This document shows positions 26,072-33,435 of a stretch of 41,882 nt of DNA, one piece after another (position 1 is the first letter of the stretch; each line of letters begins with the position of its first letter). The notes beneath the pieces are model-generated. The model did not search any database. It was not told the origin of the DNA and worked only from the letters and a program-made list of their open reading frames with translations. The DNA is taken from contig NZ_QETK01000040.1 in NCBI RefSeq assembly GCF_003105155.1, forward strand, positions 1 through 41,882, given 5' to 3'. The DNA comes from Pseudomonas sp. SDI. Its GTDB lineage: Bacteria; Pseudomonadota; Gammaproteobacteria; Pseudomonadales; Pseudomonadaceae. Made by a program: the position numbers and the translations under genes.

Positions 26072-26374
26072 TCAGGTGTTGCTGATGGTCCGGGCGATCA
26101 CGTCGACCGTGGCGCTGACTTGCTCTTGATAACGGTCGAGGGCTTCCTGATGGGCCTGCTGCAGTTCGATCTGCTGCGAGCACAGGTTCAGGGCTGCCAG
26201 CACCAGTAACTTGTCGCCGATCAGCGACGGGTACTTGCGCTTGGTGTCGGCCAGGGAGGCCTTGAGCATCTGCACCGCGTGCGCCAGGGTCTGTTCCTGA
26301 CCTTCGGGTGCCTTGATCGAATAGTCGTTGCCCATGATCGACACGACATTGATCGATTGCGCGGTGGTTTTCAT
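26072..26374 (-). CDS. ZapA-like cell-division protein (probable paralogue)
   Basis: A 100-residue protein with the ZapA pattern: an N-terminal beta-rich head (NVVSIMGNDYSIKAPEGQEQTLAHAVQML) with the helix SLIGDKLLVLAALNLCSQQI and a C-terminal coiled coil. ZapA binds and bundles FtsZ at the division ring. The canonical Pseudomonas zapA sits beside the 6S RNA gene and the 5-formyl-THF cyclo-ligase gene, neither of which is here, so this is probably a second, divergent copy. Its ATG overlaps the stop of the upstream zapB-like gene (ATGA, 26371-26374). Confidence 0.8.
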   Translation of the reverse strand: MKTTAQSINVVSIMGNDYSIKAPEGQEQTLAHAVQMLKASLADTKRKYPSLIGDKLLVLAALNLCSQQIELQQAHQEALDRYQEQVSATVDVIARTISNT

Positions 26375-26601
26375 GCGTTAACGGTACCGCCACCGGCACG
26401 TTCAACCAGCGCCTGAATACGTGCGGCGGTAGCGCCGTGCTTTTCTTCCTGCTCCATCAGGCTCAATTGCAGGCTTTCGTTTTCGTCCTTGGCCAGCGCC
26501 AGCTCGCTGCCCAGTTGCGCGTTGCGCTCGGTGAGTTCCTGGTTCTTCTGCACCAGGTCGCCGACCAGTTGTTCCAGTTGACTGAGGGAAGTTTCCAACA
26601 T
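26371..26601 (-). CDS. ZapB/TIGR02449-like small coiled-coil protein
   Basis: A 76-residue, almost entirely coiled-coil protein (LSQLEQLVGDLVQKNQELTERNAQLGSELALAKDENESLQLSLMEQEEK), matching the TIGR02449/ZapB-like proteins that accompany zapA in Pseudomonas. Start at the ATG 26601, preceded by GAGAAGG at a good distance; a longer reading to 26769 has no family match. It is translationally coupled to the zapA-like gene and diverges from the next chemoreceptor gene. The 275 bp upstream (26602-26876) must hold both promoters; I see no clear motif there. Confidence 0.78.
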   Translation of the reverse strand: MLETSLSQLEQLVGDLVQKNQELTERNAQLGSELALAKDENESLQLSLMEQEEKHGATAARIQALVERAGGGTVNA

Positions 26602-26876
26602 GATTGCCTTCTCACGGTTTTTCAGGGGGCGCACACGATAAAGAAAACTCGCCGTGCTCGCCAGGGATATCGGGTTAGAGACCTCGGCTCGGTGCACATT
26701 GACCCAGCGATGACGGTCCGGTTCCGGCAGCGGCCGACCACTCGGCGGAAATACGGAGAGCCGCCGCACAAAATCGCTTCAGCCCATTCAAGTGTTGCCG
26801 CTTGTGTCCGATAGGCCTAATAGCCCCCTTCTGTGCGCATGGATCGCGTCCCTACTTCCTCTGTCTGGATTCGACC

Positions 26877-28502
26877 ATGTCCCTACGCAACATGAACATT
26901 GCGCCGCGCGCGCTCCTCGGCTTCGCACTGATCGGCGCGCTGATGCTGGCACTCGGTGTGTTTGCCCTGAACCAGATGGGCAAGATCCGTAAGGCCGGCG
27001 AGGCGATCGAGCAGATCAGCGTGCCGAGCATCACCAACCTCGACCAGATCACCCAACTCACCCTGCGCCTGCGCACCCTGCATTACCGTCTGGTGATGAA
27101 CCGCGACGCCAGCGCCCAGCAGGACACCTTCCGCCTGCTCGACCAGCGCAACGCGCAGATCGACGAGGCCCGTCGTGCCTATGAGCCACTGATCGAGGGC
27201 GCCGAAGAACGCGGTGCCTATAACCAGTACCTGCAACTGCTCAGCCAGTACCGCCAGTTCGAAGGGCAGATGCGCAGCCTGTCGCAAAGCAACGACCTCG
27301 ACGGCCTGCGTAACATGATCAACCGCGACCTGCTGGCCAATACCGACCAGATCAACGCGGTGATGGACAACCTGGTCAAGATCAATGCCGAGCAGACCAC
27401 CAAGACCAACAAGGCGGCCGCCGAGCAGTACGACAATGCCTTCACCCTGGTGGTCGGCCTGTTGCTGGCAGCCACCGCGCTGACCTTCCTCTGTGCCGTG
27501 CTGCTGACCCGCAGCATCGTCAAGCCGATCGACGAGGCGCTGCATGCGGCCGAGGAAATCGCCGAGGGCAACCTGACCCAGCCGATTTACGTCGAGGGCA
27601 GCGATGAAGCGGCGCGTCTACTGCAGGCCATGGCCAAGATGCAGAACAAGCTGCGCGACACCTTGCAACTGATCGCTGGCTCCGCCACCCAGCTGGCCTC
27701 GGCGGCCGAAGAGCTGAACAGCGTCACCGACGAAAGCGCCCGCGGCCTGCAACAACAGAACAACGAGATCGAGCAGGCCGCGACCGCCGTGACCGAGATG
27801 ACCAGTGCCGTGGAAGAAGTGGCACGCAATGCGGTGAGCACCTCCGAGGCGTCGAAGGAAGCCACGCGCTCGGCCGGCGATGGCCGTGATCTGGTGCTGG
27901 AGACGGTCAGCGCCATCGAGCGGATGAGCACCGATGTACAGAGTACGGCGACGCTGATCGGCAACCTGGCGGAAGAGTCGCGCGATATCGGCAAGGTACT
28001 GGATGTGATTCGCGGGCTGGCCGACCAGACCAACCTGCTGGCGCTGAACGCGGCGATTGAAGCGGCGCGGGCCGGTGAGGCCGGTCGCGGGTTTGCCGTG
28101 GTGGCCGACGAGGTACGGGCGCTGGCGCATCGTACGCAGCAGTCGACCAGCGAGATCGAACGGATGATCGGCAGTATCCAGGGCGGCACCGAACAGGCGG
28201 TGAACTCGATGCGCAACAGCACCGAGCGCGCCGAGTCGACCCTGAATATCGCGCGGGGCGCGGGGCTGGCGCTGGATACGATTACCGGTGCGGTGGCCGA
28301 GATCAACGAGCGCAACCTGGTGATCGCCAGTGCTGCCGAAGAGCAGGCGCAGGTGGCCCGCGAGGTTGACCGCAACCTGGTGAACATCAACGACCTGTCG
28401 GTACAGTCGGCGACGGGCGCGCACCAGACCAGTGCGGCGAGTAACGAATTGTCGCGCTTGGCGGTAGACCTGAACGGGTTGGTGGCGCGCTTCCGGGTCT
28501 AA
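26877..28502 (+). CDS. Methyl-accepting chemotaxis protein with four-helix-bundle sensor
   Basis: A 541-residue chemoreceptor: membrane segment about 11-31, helical periplasmic domain (about 32-187, 4HB_MCP/Tar-like), membrane segment 189-211, HAMP (about 212-265), and a signalling domain with DQTNLLALNAAIEAARAGEAGRGFAVVADEVRALAHRT. Start chosen at ATG 26877 (MSLRNMNIAPRALLGF), which puts the membrane segment at the N-terminus; the frame is open further upstream to 26802. Ligand unknown; 4HB sensors bind small organic acids or amino acids. It ends before a REP hairpin. Confidence 0.92.
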   Translation: MSLRNMNIAPRALLGFALIGALMLALGVFALNQMGKIRKAGEAIEQISVPSITNLDQITQLTLRLRTLHYRLVMNRDASAQQDTFRLLDQRNAQIDEARRAYEPLIEGAEERGAYNQYLQLLSQYRQFEGQMRSLSQSNDLDGLRNMINRDLLANTDQINAVMDNLVKINAEQTTKTNKAAAEQYDNAFTLVVGLLLAATALTFLCAVLLTRSIVKPIDEALHAAEEIAEGNLTQPIYVEGSDEAARLLQAMAKMQNKLRDTLQLIAGSATQLASAAEELNSVTDESARGLQQQNNEIEQAATAVTEMTSAVEEVARNAVSTSEASKEATRSAGDGRDLVLETVSAIERMSTDVQSTATLIGNLAEESRDIGKVLDVIRGLADQTNLLALNAAIEAARAGEAGRGFAVVADEVRALAHRTQQSTSEIERMIGSIQGGTEQAVNSMRNSTERAESTLNIARGAGLALDTITGAVAEINERNLVIASAAEEQAQVAREVDRNLVNINDLSVQSATGAHQTSAASNELSRLAVDLNGLVARFRV

Positions 28503-28519
28503 CTGAGCGGCTCGGTCTC

Positions 28520-28549
28520 CTGTAGGCGCTGGCTTGCCTGCGCCTACAG
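28520..28549. repeat. REP family 2 hairpin after the second chemoreceptor gene
   Basis: CTGTAGGCGC (28520-28529) and GCGCCTACAG (28540-28549) pair perfectly over 10 bp with loop TGGCTTGCCT, 18 bp after the stop. It can act as a 3'-end hairpin. The remaining 150 bp before the permease gene show no gene. Confidence 0.8.
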
Positions 28550-28699
28550 CGACCGCGTTGTTCTGAAGAGAGAAATATCTGACACCCCCTAATAGCTTTT
28601 CCCTCTGAAAAACCAGCCGCTTGGACTAGCAGTTCTACCAGTTGCCCGCGCACTATCGCTGCCGAACAATGCCTTCTCCATTGTTGACTCGGGAACTTC

Positions 28700-30097
28700 A
28701 TGAACAACAAGGTCGCCCCCACCCCACCGCCCGGCCTGCACATCGAAACCCGCTGCATCGAGCAGATCCCGCTCGACGAGCGTCATGGCAAGGCCTGGCA
28801 CCTGGCACCTTTCTGGTTCACCGGCAACTCCGTCCTCACCACCCTGGTCGCCGGCTTCGTCGGCCCTGCCATGGGCCTGGGCGTGCGGCACTCGATCATC
28901 GCGATCCTCATCGGCGTCGGCCTCGGCACCCTGTGCCTGGCCCTGCACGCCAATCAAGGCCCACGCCTGGGCCTGCCGCAAATGATTCAGTCGCGGACCC
29001 AGTTCGGCCGTCGCGGGGCCACCCTGCCGCTACTCGCCGCGATCTTCGTGTACCTGGGCCTGAACGTGTTCAACACCGTGCTTGCCACCGACGCCATCAG
29101 CAGCCTGCTCCCCGGCCCCGACGCCCGCTGGTTCGCCGTGCTGCTGGGTGCCGCGATGCTCATGGCGATGGCCGGTCACGACCTGCTGCTCAGCGTACAA
29201 CGCTGGCTCACCTACCTGCTGATCGGCGTGTTCGGCGTGCTCAGCCTGGCCGCCCTGCTGCTGCTCGAAGCCGATACCGCGCAGCGCTCGATTGCGTTCT
29301 ACTGGCCCGCCTTCTTCGTGCAGCTGGCCGCCGCCGCCGGCTACCAGCTCGGCTACACCGTCTACGCGTCGGACTATTCGCGCTACCTGCCGGCCAGCAC
29401 CCCGGCGCGCAGCGTTATCGTCTGGACCTTCCTCGGCGCCGCCGGCGCCGCCTGCTGGCTGATGTCGCTGGGGGCGCTGCTGGCCTCGGCGATCCATGGC
29501 CCCGACGCCATCGCCAGCCTGCAGCAGCTCGGCAACCGCTTCCTGCCCGGCTTCGGCTCGTTCGCTGTGCTCGCCTCGGTGCCGGCACTGGTCGGGATCA
29601 TGGCGCTCAACTGCTACGGCGCCGCGCTCGCCGGGATCAGCGCGCTCAGCGGCTTCATTGCGCTGCAACCCGGCCTGCGTGCACGCCTGGTCGGCATCGC
29701 CCTGGCCGCGCTGTGCAGCTATGGCATCAGCCTCTGGCTGCCCACCGGCTACCTGGACAGCTTCAACGCCTTCCTGCTGCTGATGCTGTACTTCCTCATC
29801 CCGTGGAGCGCGATCAACCTCACCGACTTCTACCTGCTGCGCCGGCACAGCCCGACGCCCGAGCGCAACTGGGCCTGGCCGGGCCTGCTGGCGTATCTGG
29901 GGGGATGGCTGGGGATGCTGCCGTTCCTGTCGCTGGGCCTCTACGAAGGCGCCATGGTCGAGGTGCTGGACGGCGCCGATATCGCCTTTCTGGTCGGCTT
30001 TGCCGTGTCGGCGCTGCTCTATGCCGCGCTGATGCGCCTGGACGCGGGCTGGCGCGTGCCGGCCAGCCCGGCCCGGCACGACAGTTTCCACCGCTAG
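28700..30097 (+). CDS. NCS1-family permease (cytosine/purine permease type)
   Basis: A 465-residue inner-membrane transporter with about 12 hydrophobic segments. NCS1 features: HGKAWHLAPFWFTGNSVLTTLVAGFVGPAMGLG near the N-terminus and GLPQMIQSRTQFGRRGA after segment 2. NCS1 members carry nucleobases, hydantoins or thiamin-type compounds with Na+ or H+; the exact substrate is not evident. ATG at 28700 with GGGAA 5 nt upstream. It converges with gbcB with only two bases between stops. Position near a purine-type chemoreceptor suggests, but does not show, a nucleobase role; transport of a betaine-pathway compound is the alternative. Confidence 0.85.
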   Translation: MNNKVAPTPPPGLHIETRCIEQIPLDERHGKAWHLAPFWFTGNSVLTTLVAGFVGPAMGLGVRHSIIAILIGVGLGTLCLALHANQGPRLGLPQMIQSRTQFGRRGATLPLLAAIFVYLGLNVFNTVLATDAISSLLPGPDARWFAVLLGAAMLMAMAGHDLLLSVQRWLTYLLIGVFGVLSLAALLLLEADTAQRSIAFYWPAFFVQLAAAAGYQLGYTVYASDYSRYLPASTPARSVIVWTFLGAAGAACWLMSLGALLASAIHGPDAIASLQQLGNRFLPGFGSFAVLASVPALVGIMALNCYGAALAGISALSGFIALQPGLRARLVGIALAALCSYGISLWLPTGYLDSFNAFLLLMLYFLIPWSAINLTDFYLLRRHSPTPERNWAWPGLLAYLGGWLGMLPFLSLGLYEGAMVEVLDGADIAFLVGFAVSALLYAALMRLDAGWRVPASPARHDSFHR

Positions 30098-30099
30098 GC

Positions 30100-31200
30100 T
30101 CAGTACTCGATACGCACGTCGCCCTTGGGCACGCTGCAGCAGGACAGGATGTAGCCCTCGGCCACGTCGTCGTCGGTGATCCCGCCGTTATGCTCCATCT
30201 CCACTTCGCCGCCCAGCTTGAGCACCTTGCAGGTGCCACAGATGCCCATGCCGCAGGCCTTGGGAATCATCAGCCCGGCCTTGGCGGCAGCGGCGTGCAC
30301 GGTTTCCCCCGGCACCACATGGATACTCTTGCCGCTGCTGACAAACTCGACCTGGAACTGATCCGAAACAGCCACCTCGGCCGCTTCCGCTGCCTGCTCG
30401 GCATGTTCGACGGCGTCGGCCTTGACCTCGGCCGGGGTCGCGCCGAACGACTCCTCGTGATAGCGACTCATGTCATAGCCGGAGCCTTCGAGCATGCGTT
30501 TGACCGCGTTCATGTACGGCGTCGGCCCGCAGCAGAAGATTTCCCGCTCCAGGTAATCCGGGGCAATCAGCTCCATCAGTTTCTGGTTCAGGTAGCCGCG
30601 ATACCCAGCCCAGGGCTCGCCAAGGCCGTGCTTCTCGCAGATGAGGTGCAGGCTGAAGTTATCGATCCGCGAGGCCATGTGCTCCAGCTCGCGGTGGTAA
30701 ATGATGTCCTTGGGCGAGCGTGCGCTGTGCACGAAGACCATGTCGACATTGCCGTTGGTGTCATAGAACCAGCGCGCCATCGACATCACCGGGGTAATGC
30801 CGACGCCGCCGCTGAGGTAGAGCACTTTCGGGCTGGGGAAGTCGATGGCGTTGAACAACCCGACCGGGCCGTGCACCGCCAGCTCCTGGCCTTCGTGCAG
30901 GGTGTCGTGCAGCCAGTTGGACACCTTGCCGCCGGGCACCCGCTTGATGGTCACCGAGAAGCTGTAAGGCACCGAGGGCGAGCTGGAAATGGTGTAGGAG
31001 CGCATGATCGGCTGGCCTTCGATTTCCAGCTCCAGGGTGACGAACTGCCCAGGCTTGAAGAAGAACAGGATCGGCTGATCGGCCATGAAACAGAAGGTGC
31101 GCACGTCCCAGGTTTCCTGGATCACCTTGACGCAACGGACGATGTGGCGACCGTTGGCCCAGGTCTGGGTGGTCACCGGATTGAGGAACGGATTGGACAT
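30100..31200 (-). CDS. gbcB: Glycine betaine demethylase reductase component GbcB
   Basis: A 366-residue ferredoxin-NAD(P)H reductase. FAD domain with RSYT (67-70), NAD(P) domain with YLSGGVGITPVMSM and the CGPTPYMNAV signature, and a C-terminal plant-type [2Fe-2S] ferredoxin with Cys316, Cys321, Cys324 and Cys354. It passes electrons from NAD(P)H to the Rieske oxygenase GbcA, which demethylates glycine betaine to dimethylglycine. Start at ATG 31200 (MSNPFLNPVT), with GGAG upstream; an in-frame ATG lies at 31212. Transcribed divergently from gbcA. Confidence 0.94.
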   Translation of the reverse strand: MSNPFLNPVTTQTWANGRHIVRCVKVIQETWDVRTFCFMADQPILFFFKPGQFVTLELEIEGQPIMRSYTISSSPSVPYSFSVTIKRVPGGKVSNWLHDTLHEGQELAVHGPVGLFNAIDFPSPKVLYLSGGVGITPVMSMARWFYDTNGNVDMVFVHSARSPKDIIYHRELEHMASRIDNFSLHLICEKHGLGEPWAGYRGYLNQKLMELIAPDYLEREIFCCGPTPYMNAVKRMLEGSGYDMSRYHEESFGATPAEVKADAVEHAEQAAEAAEVAVSDQFQVEFVSSGKSIHVVPGETVHAAAAKAGLMIPKACGMGICGTCKVLKLGGEVEMEHNGGITDDDVAEGYILSCCSVPKGDVRIEY

Positions 31201-31483
31201 GCTCGTCTCCACGGCCGATTACGGCTAGATGCTGCCGATAATGCGCAAGCGGCGGGCGTCGTACATGCCTACCCGCGACATCGGCGTGCTTATCGCGACC
31301 AGCCACTGGCTGCAAGGGCTGGCACGTCGGGAACGGATTCGATCATGTCGCCCATGGACATGGATACCGGCGCCAGCGAACGCACACTCCACCGCAAATG
31401 AACTGATTGTTTATCCGCCTTGCGATGCCATAAGAACGATTAGCCACTTTCGCCGGCCTTGACTGGCCCTGAGGACCTACACG
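31201..31483. promoter_or_regulatory. Divergent gbcB/gbcA control region
   Basis: A 283-bp gap with promoters for both genes. Two short dyads stand out: CAGCCA-C-TGGCTG (31300-31312) and CATGTC-N7-GACATG (31344-31362). In P. aeruginosa both genes are activated by GbdR, an AraC-type regulator responding to betaine and dimethylglycine; either dyad could be its site or coincidence. No gene is seen here. Confidence 0.5.
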
Positions 31484-32776
31484 ATGGACGTCACCGCAAC
31501 CCTGAGCCTGGGCGATCCACTGGAACCTGCACGCAAGGCCACCGCCGATATGTTGCAGACCCGCGAGCGGACCTTCTCGCTGCCGCAACCTTTCTATACC
31601 GACGAGCGCCTGTTTCAGATCGACATGCAGGAGATCTTCCAGAAGGAGTGGTTGATTGCCGGCATGACCTGCGAAATCCCGGCAAAGGGCAACTTCCTCA
31701 CCCTGGAAATTGGCAAGAACCCGATCATCGTGATCCGCGGTGCCGAGGGTCAGGTGCATGCCTTCCATAACGTCTGCCGGCACCGCGGTTCGCGGTTGTG
31801 CACCAGCGAGAAGGGCAAGGTGGCCAAGCTGGTCTGCCATTACCACCAGTGGACCTACGAGCTGGATGGCCGGCTGCTGTTTGCCGGCAGCGAGATGGGC
31901 GCCGACTTCGACATGACGCAGTACGGCCTGAAGCCGGTGCACGTGAAGACGGCCGGTGGCTACATCTTCATCAGCCTGGCGCAGAACCCGCCGGCCATCG
32001 ACGACTTCCTGGCGACACTGAGCCACTACATGGAACCGTACGACATGGAGAACACCAAGGTGGCGGTGCAGACCACCTTGATGGAAAAGGCCAACTGGAA
32101 GCTGGTGCTGGAGAACAACCGCGAGTGCTATCACTGCACCGGTTCGCACCCGGAACTGTTGAAAACCCTGCTGGAGTGGGACGACGTCACCGACCCGCGC
32201 GCCGACCAGGCGTTCAAGGACCATGTCGCCGCCAGTGCGGCGGCGTGGGACGCGGAGAAGATTCCGTATGCGCATGCCAGTTTCGGCCTGCGTAACCGCA
32301 TCGTGCGCATGCCGCTGCTCAAGGGCACGGTGTCGATGACCCTGGATGGCAAGCAGGGCTGCCAGAAGCTGATGGGGCGGATCAAGAACCCGGACCTGGG
32401 CTCGATGCGCATCCTGCACCTGCCGCACTCGTGGAACCACTGCATGGGCGATCACATGATCGTGTTCACCGTGTGGCCGATCAGCGCGCAGGAAACGATG
32501 GTGACCACCAAATGGCTGGTGCACAAGGATGCGGTGGAAGGTGTCGATTACGACCCGCAGCGCATGCGTGAGGTGTGGGATGCAACCAACGACCAGGATC
32601 GCCGGCTGGCCGAAGAAAACCAGCGCGGGATCAACTCGACGGCGTATCAGCCGGGGCCTTACTCGAAGACCTATGAGTTTGGCGTGGTGAATTTTGTCGA
32701 TTGGTACAGCGAGCGGATGTTGAGCAACCTTGGCGCGGCGCCAGCGCCGTATCTGAAGGGCGTGGCGGCGCAGTAG
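31484..32776 (+). CDS. gbcA: Glycine betaine demethylase, Rieske oxygenase component GbcA
   Basis: A 430-residue ring-hydroxylating-type oxygenase. Rieske centre ligands Cys98, His100, Cys118 and His121 (CRHRGSRLC...CHYHQW); mononuclear iron ligands His217 and His222 in NNRECYHCTGSHPE. It N-demethylates glycine betaine to dimethylglycine, releasing formaldehyde. ATG at 31484 with GAGGA at 8 bp spacing. Followed by a REP-type hairpin, then the DnaA-box repeat array. Confidence 0.95.
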   Translation: MDVTATLSLGDPLEPARKATADMLQTRERTFSLPQPFYTDERLFQIDMQEIFQKEWLIAGMTCEIPAKGNFLTLEIGKNPIIVIRGAEGQVHAFHNVCRHRGSRLCTSEKGKVAKLVCHYHQWTYELDGRLLFAGSEMGADFDMTQYGLKPVHVKTAGGYIFISLAQNPPAIDDFLATLSHYMEPYDMENTKVAVQTTLMEKANWKLVLENNRECYHCTGSHPELLKTLLEWDDVTDPRADQAFKDHVAASAAAWDAEKIPYAHASFGLRNRIVRMPLLKGTVSMTLDGKQGCQKLMGRIKNPDLGSMRILHLPHSWNHCMGDHMIVFTVWPISAQETMVTTKWLVHKDAVEGVDYDPQRMREVWDATNDQDRRLAEENQRGINSTAYQPGPYSKTYEFGVVNFVDWYSERMLSNLGAAPAPYLKGVAAQ

Positions 32777-32778
32777 GG

Positions 32779-32836
32779 CCGCTCCCACAGTGGTCGGTGT
32801 GATCTCACCCTGTGGGAGCGGGCTCGTCCCGCGATG
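32779..32836. repeat. REP family 1 after gbcA (one arm truncated)
   Basis: CCGCTCCCACAG (32779-32790) pairs with CTGTGGGAGCGG (32810-32821), a perfect 12-bp stem 2 bp after the gbcA stop. The right arm continues as a full REP core (32811-32836) while the left arm is truncated. Probably also serves as the gbcA mRNA end. Confidence 0.8.
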
Positions 32837-32852
32837 GGGCCCTCACTGGAAC

Positions 32853-32953
32853 TGATCAATATTTGATCAAACCCAGCAACACCCCGCCCCCACTGGCCCC
32901 AGGCATTCCGCAAACACTTTATCCACAGCCCGGCCCACAGCAATTGTGGGCAA
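32853..32953 (+). repeat. DnaA-box repeat unit A
   Basis: Begins with the perfect dyad TGATCAA-TAT-TTGATCA (32853-32869). DnaA box TTATCCACA at 32919-32927; inverse weak box TGTGGGCAA at 32945-32953. The middle (unit positions 29-48) is the most C-rich and divergent of the four. Confidence 0.88.
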
Positions 32954-32980
32954 CCCCCTCTCTGGCATGTGGAAAACCAT

Positions 32981-33081
32981 TGATCAAAAAACAACCAAAA
33001 CCCTGTAAGCCTCTGATGGCGTGGCCTACAGCGTTACGCAAACACCTTATCCACAAAGCGGCCAACAGACTTTGTGTGCAA
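32981..33081 (+). repeat. DnaA-box repeat unit B
   Basis: Keeps TGATCAA (32981-32987) but the right half of the dyad is lost (AAACAACCA). DnaA box 33047-33055; inverse TGTGTGCAA 33073-33081. The second half is close to unit D (GTGGCC, GCAAACAC, AACAGACTTTGTGTGCAA). Confidence 0.88.
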
Positions 33082-33174
33082 CTCACCGAGCCGTATAAAA
33101 CCATTGTGGATAAACCTCCAAACCTCCGAATTACAAAGGTTTTCAGGGTCCGCGGAGACGCTTACCCGCACATT

Positions 33175-33275
33175 TGATCAATTATTGAACAACTCTCTCC
33201 AGCCCTTATAAACCGTGGCTCACAGCCATAGCCAAACAGATTATCCACAGACACGCCAACAGAGAATGTGGGCAA
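33175..33275 (+). repeat. DnaA-box repeat unit C
   Basis: Dyad TGATCAA-TTA-TTGAACA (33175-33191, one mismatch). DnaA box 33241-33249; inverse TGTGGGCAA 33267-33275. Central GTGGCTCACAGCCATAG is shared in part with unit D. Confidence 0.88.
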
Positions 33276-33303
33276 AGCCCGACAAAACCGTCCTCGCGCC
33301 CAT

Positions 33304-33329
33304 GAAAAAGCCACGGAAAATCCGTGGCT
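33304..33329 (-). terminator. Rho-independent terminator of the dgc-etf operon
   Basis: On the minus strand AGCCACGGA (33329-33321) and TCCGTGGCT (33317-33309) form a perfect 9-bp stem with a 3-nt loop; the T's opposite 33309-33305 follow, the first of them being the last base of the stem. It lies about 107 bp after the etfB stop, between repeat units C and D, so the etfB transcript would run through unit D. Confidence 0.75.
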
Positions 33330-33334
33330 GCAAT

Positions 33335-33435
33335 TGATCAATAATCGATCATACTTCTGAAAGCCTCTAACGACGTGGCCTGTAGCCATAGGCAAACACG
33401 TTATCCACAGACTGCCTAACAGACTTTGTGTGCAA
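33335..33435 (+). repeat. DnaA-box repeat unit D, abutting etfB
   Basis: Dyad TGATCAA-TAA-TCGATCA (33335-33351, one mismatch). DnaA box 33401-33409; inverse TGTGTGCAA 33427-33435, ending directly against the etfB stop codon (33436-33438). Confidence 0.88.

Larger units (their letters stand above)
32853..33435. repeat. Four-copy 101-bp repeat array with phased DnaA boxes
   Basis: Noncoding gap between gbcA and etfB. Four units (32853-32953, 32981-33081, 33175-33275, 33335-33435) of exactly 101 bp align without gaps. In every unit TGATCAA is at 1-7, a GTGGCC-like block at 41-46, CAAACA at 59-64, perfect DnaA box TTATCCACA at 67-75, ACAG at 85-88 and TGTGKGCAA at 93-101. Spacers between units are 27, 93 and 59 bp. 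A fifth perfect box in inverse orientation is at 33105-33113 and a one-mismatch box TGTGGAAAA at 32968-32976. AT content is well above the flanking genes. The geometry suggests an ordered DnaA-protein complex; no origin genes (dnaA, dnaN, rpmH, repA, parA) are nearby. Confidence 0.9.

Noticed and set aside
32812..33177. Possible small protein of 121 codons downstream of gbcA
   Set aside because: It runs through REP and DnaA-box repeat units, has no ribosome site or family match, and the repeats do not keep a common reading frame between units.
32853..33351. ANR/FNR boxes from the TTGATCA motifs
   Set aside because: The FNR/ANR site needs TTGAT-N4-ATCAA; the dyads here have a different centre and none matches that spacing.
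32853..33435. Chromosomal origin (oriC) of the strain
   Set aside because: No dnaA, dnaN or rpmH neighbour as at Pseudomonas oriC, and no clear 13-mer AT-rich melting region; a secondary DnaA-binding locus fits better.
32853..33435. CRISPR array
   Set aside because: The units are 101 bp with internal divergence, spacers differ in length from 27 to 93 bp, and no cas genes are present.
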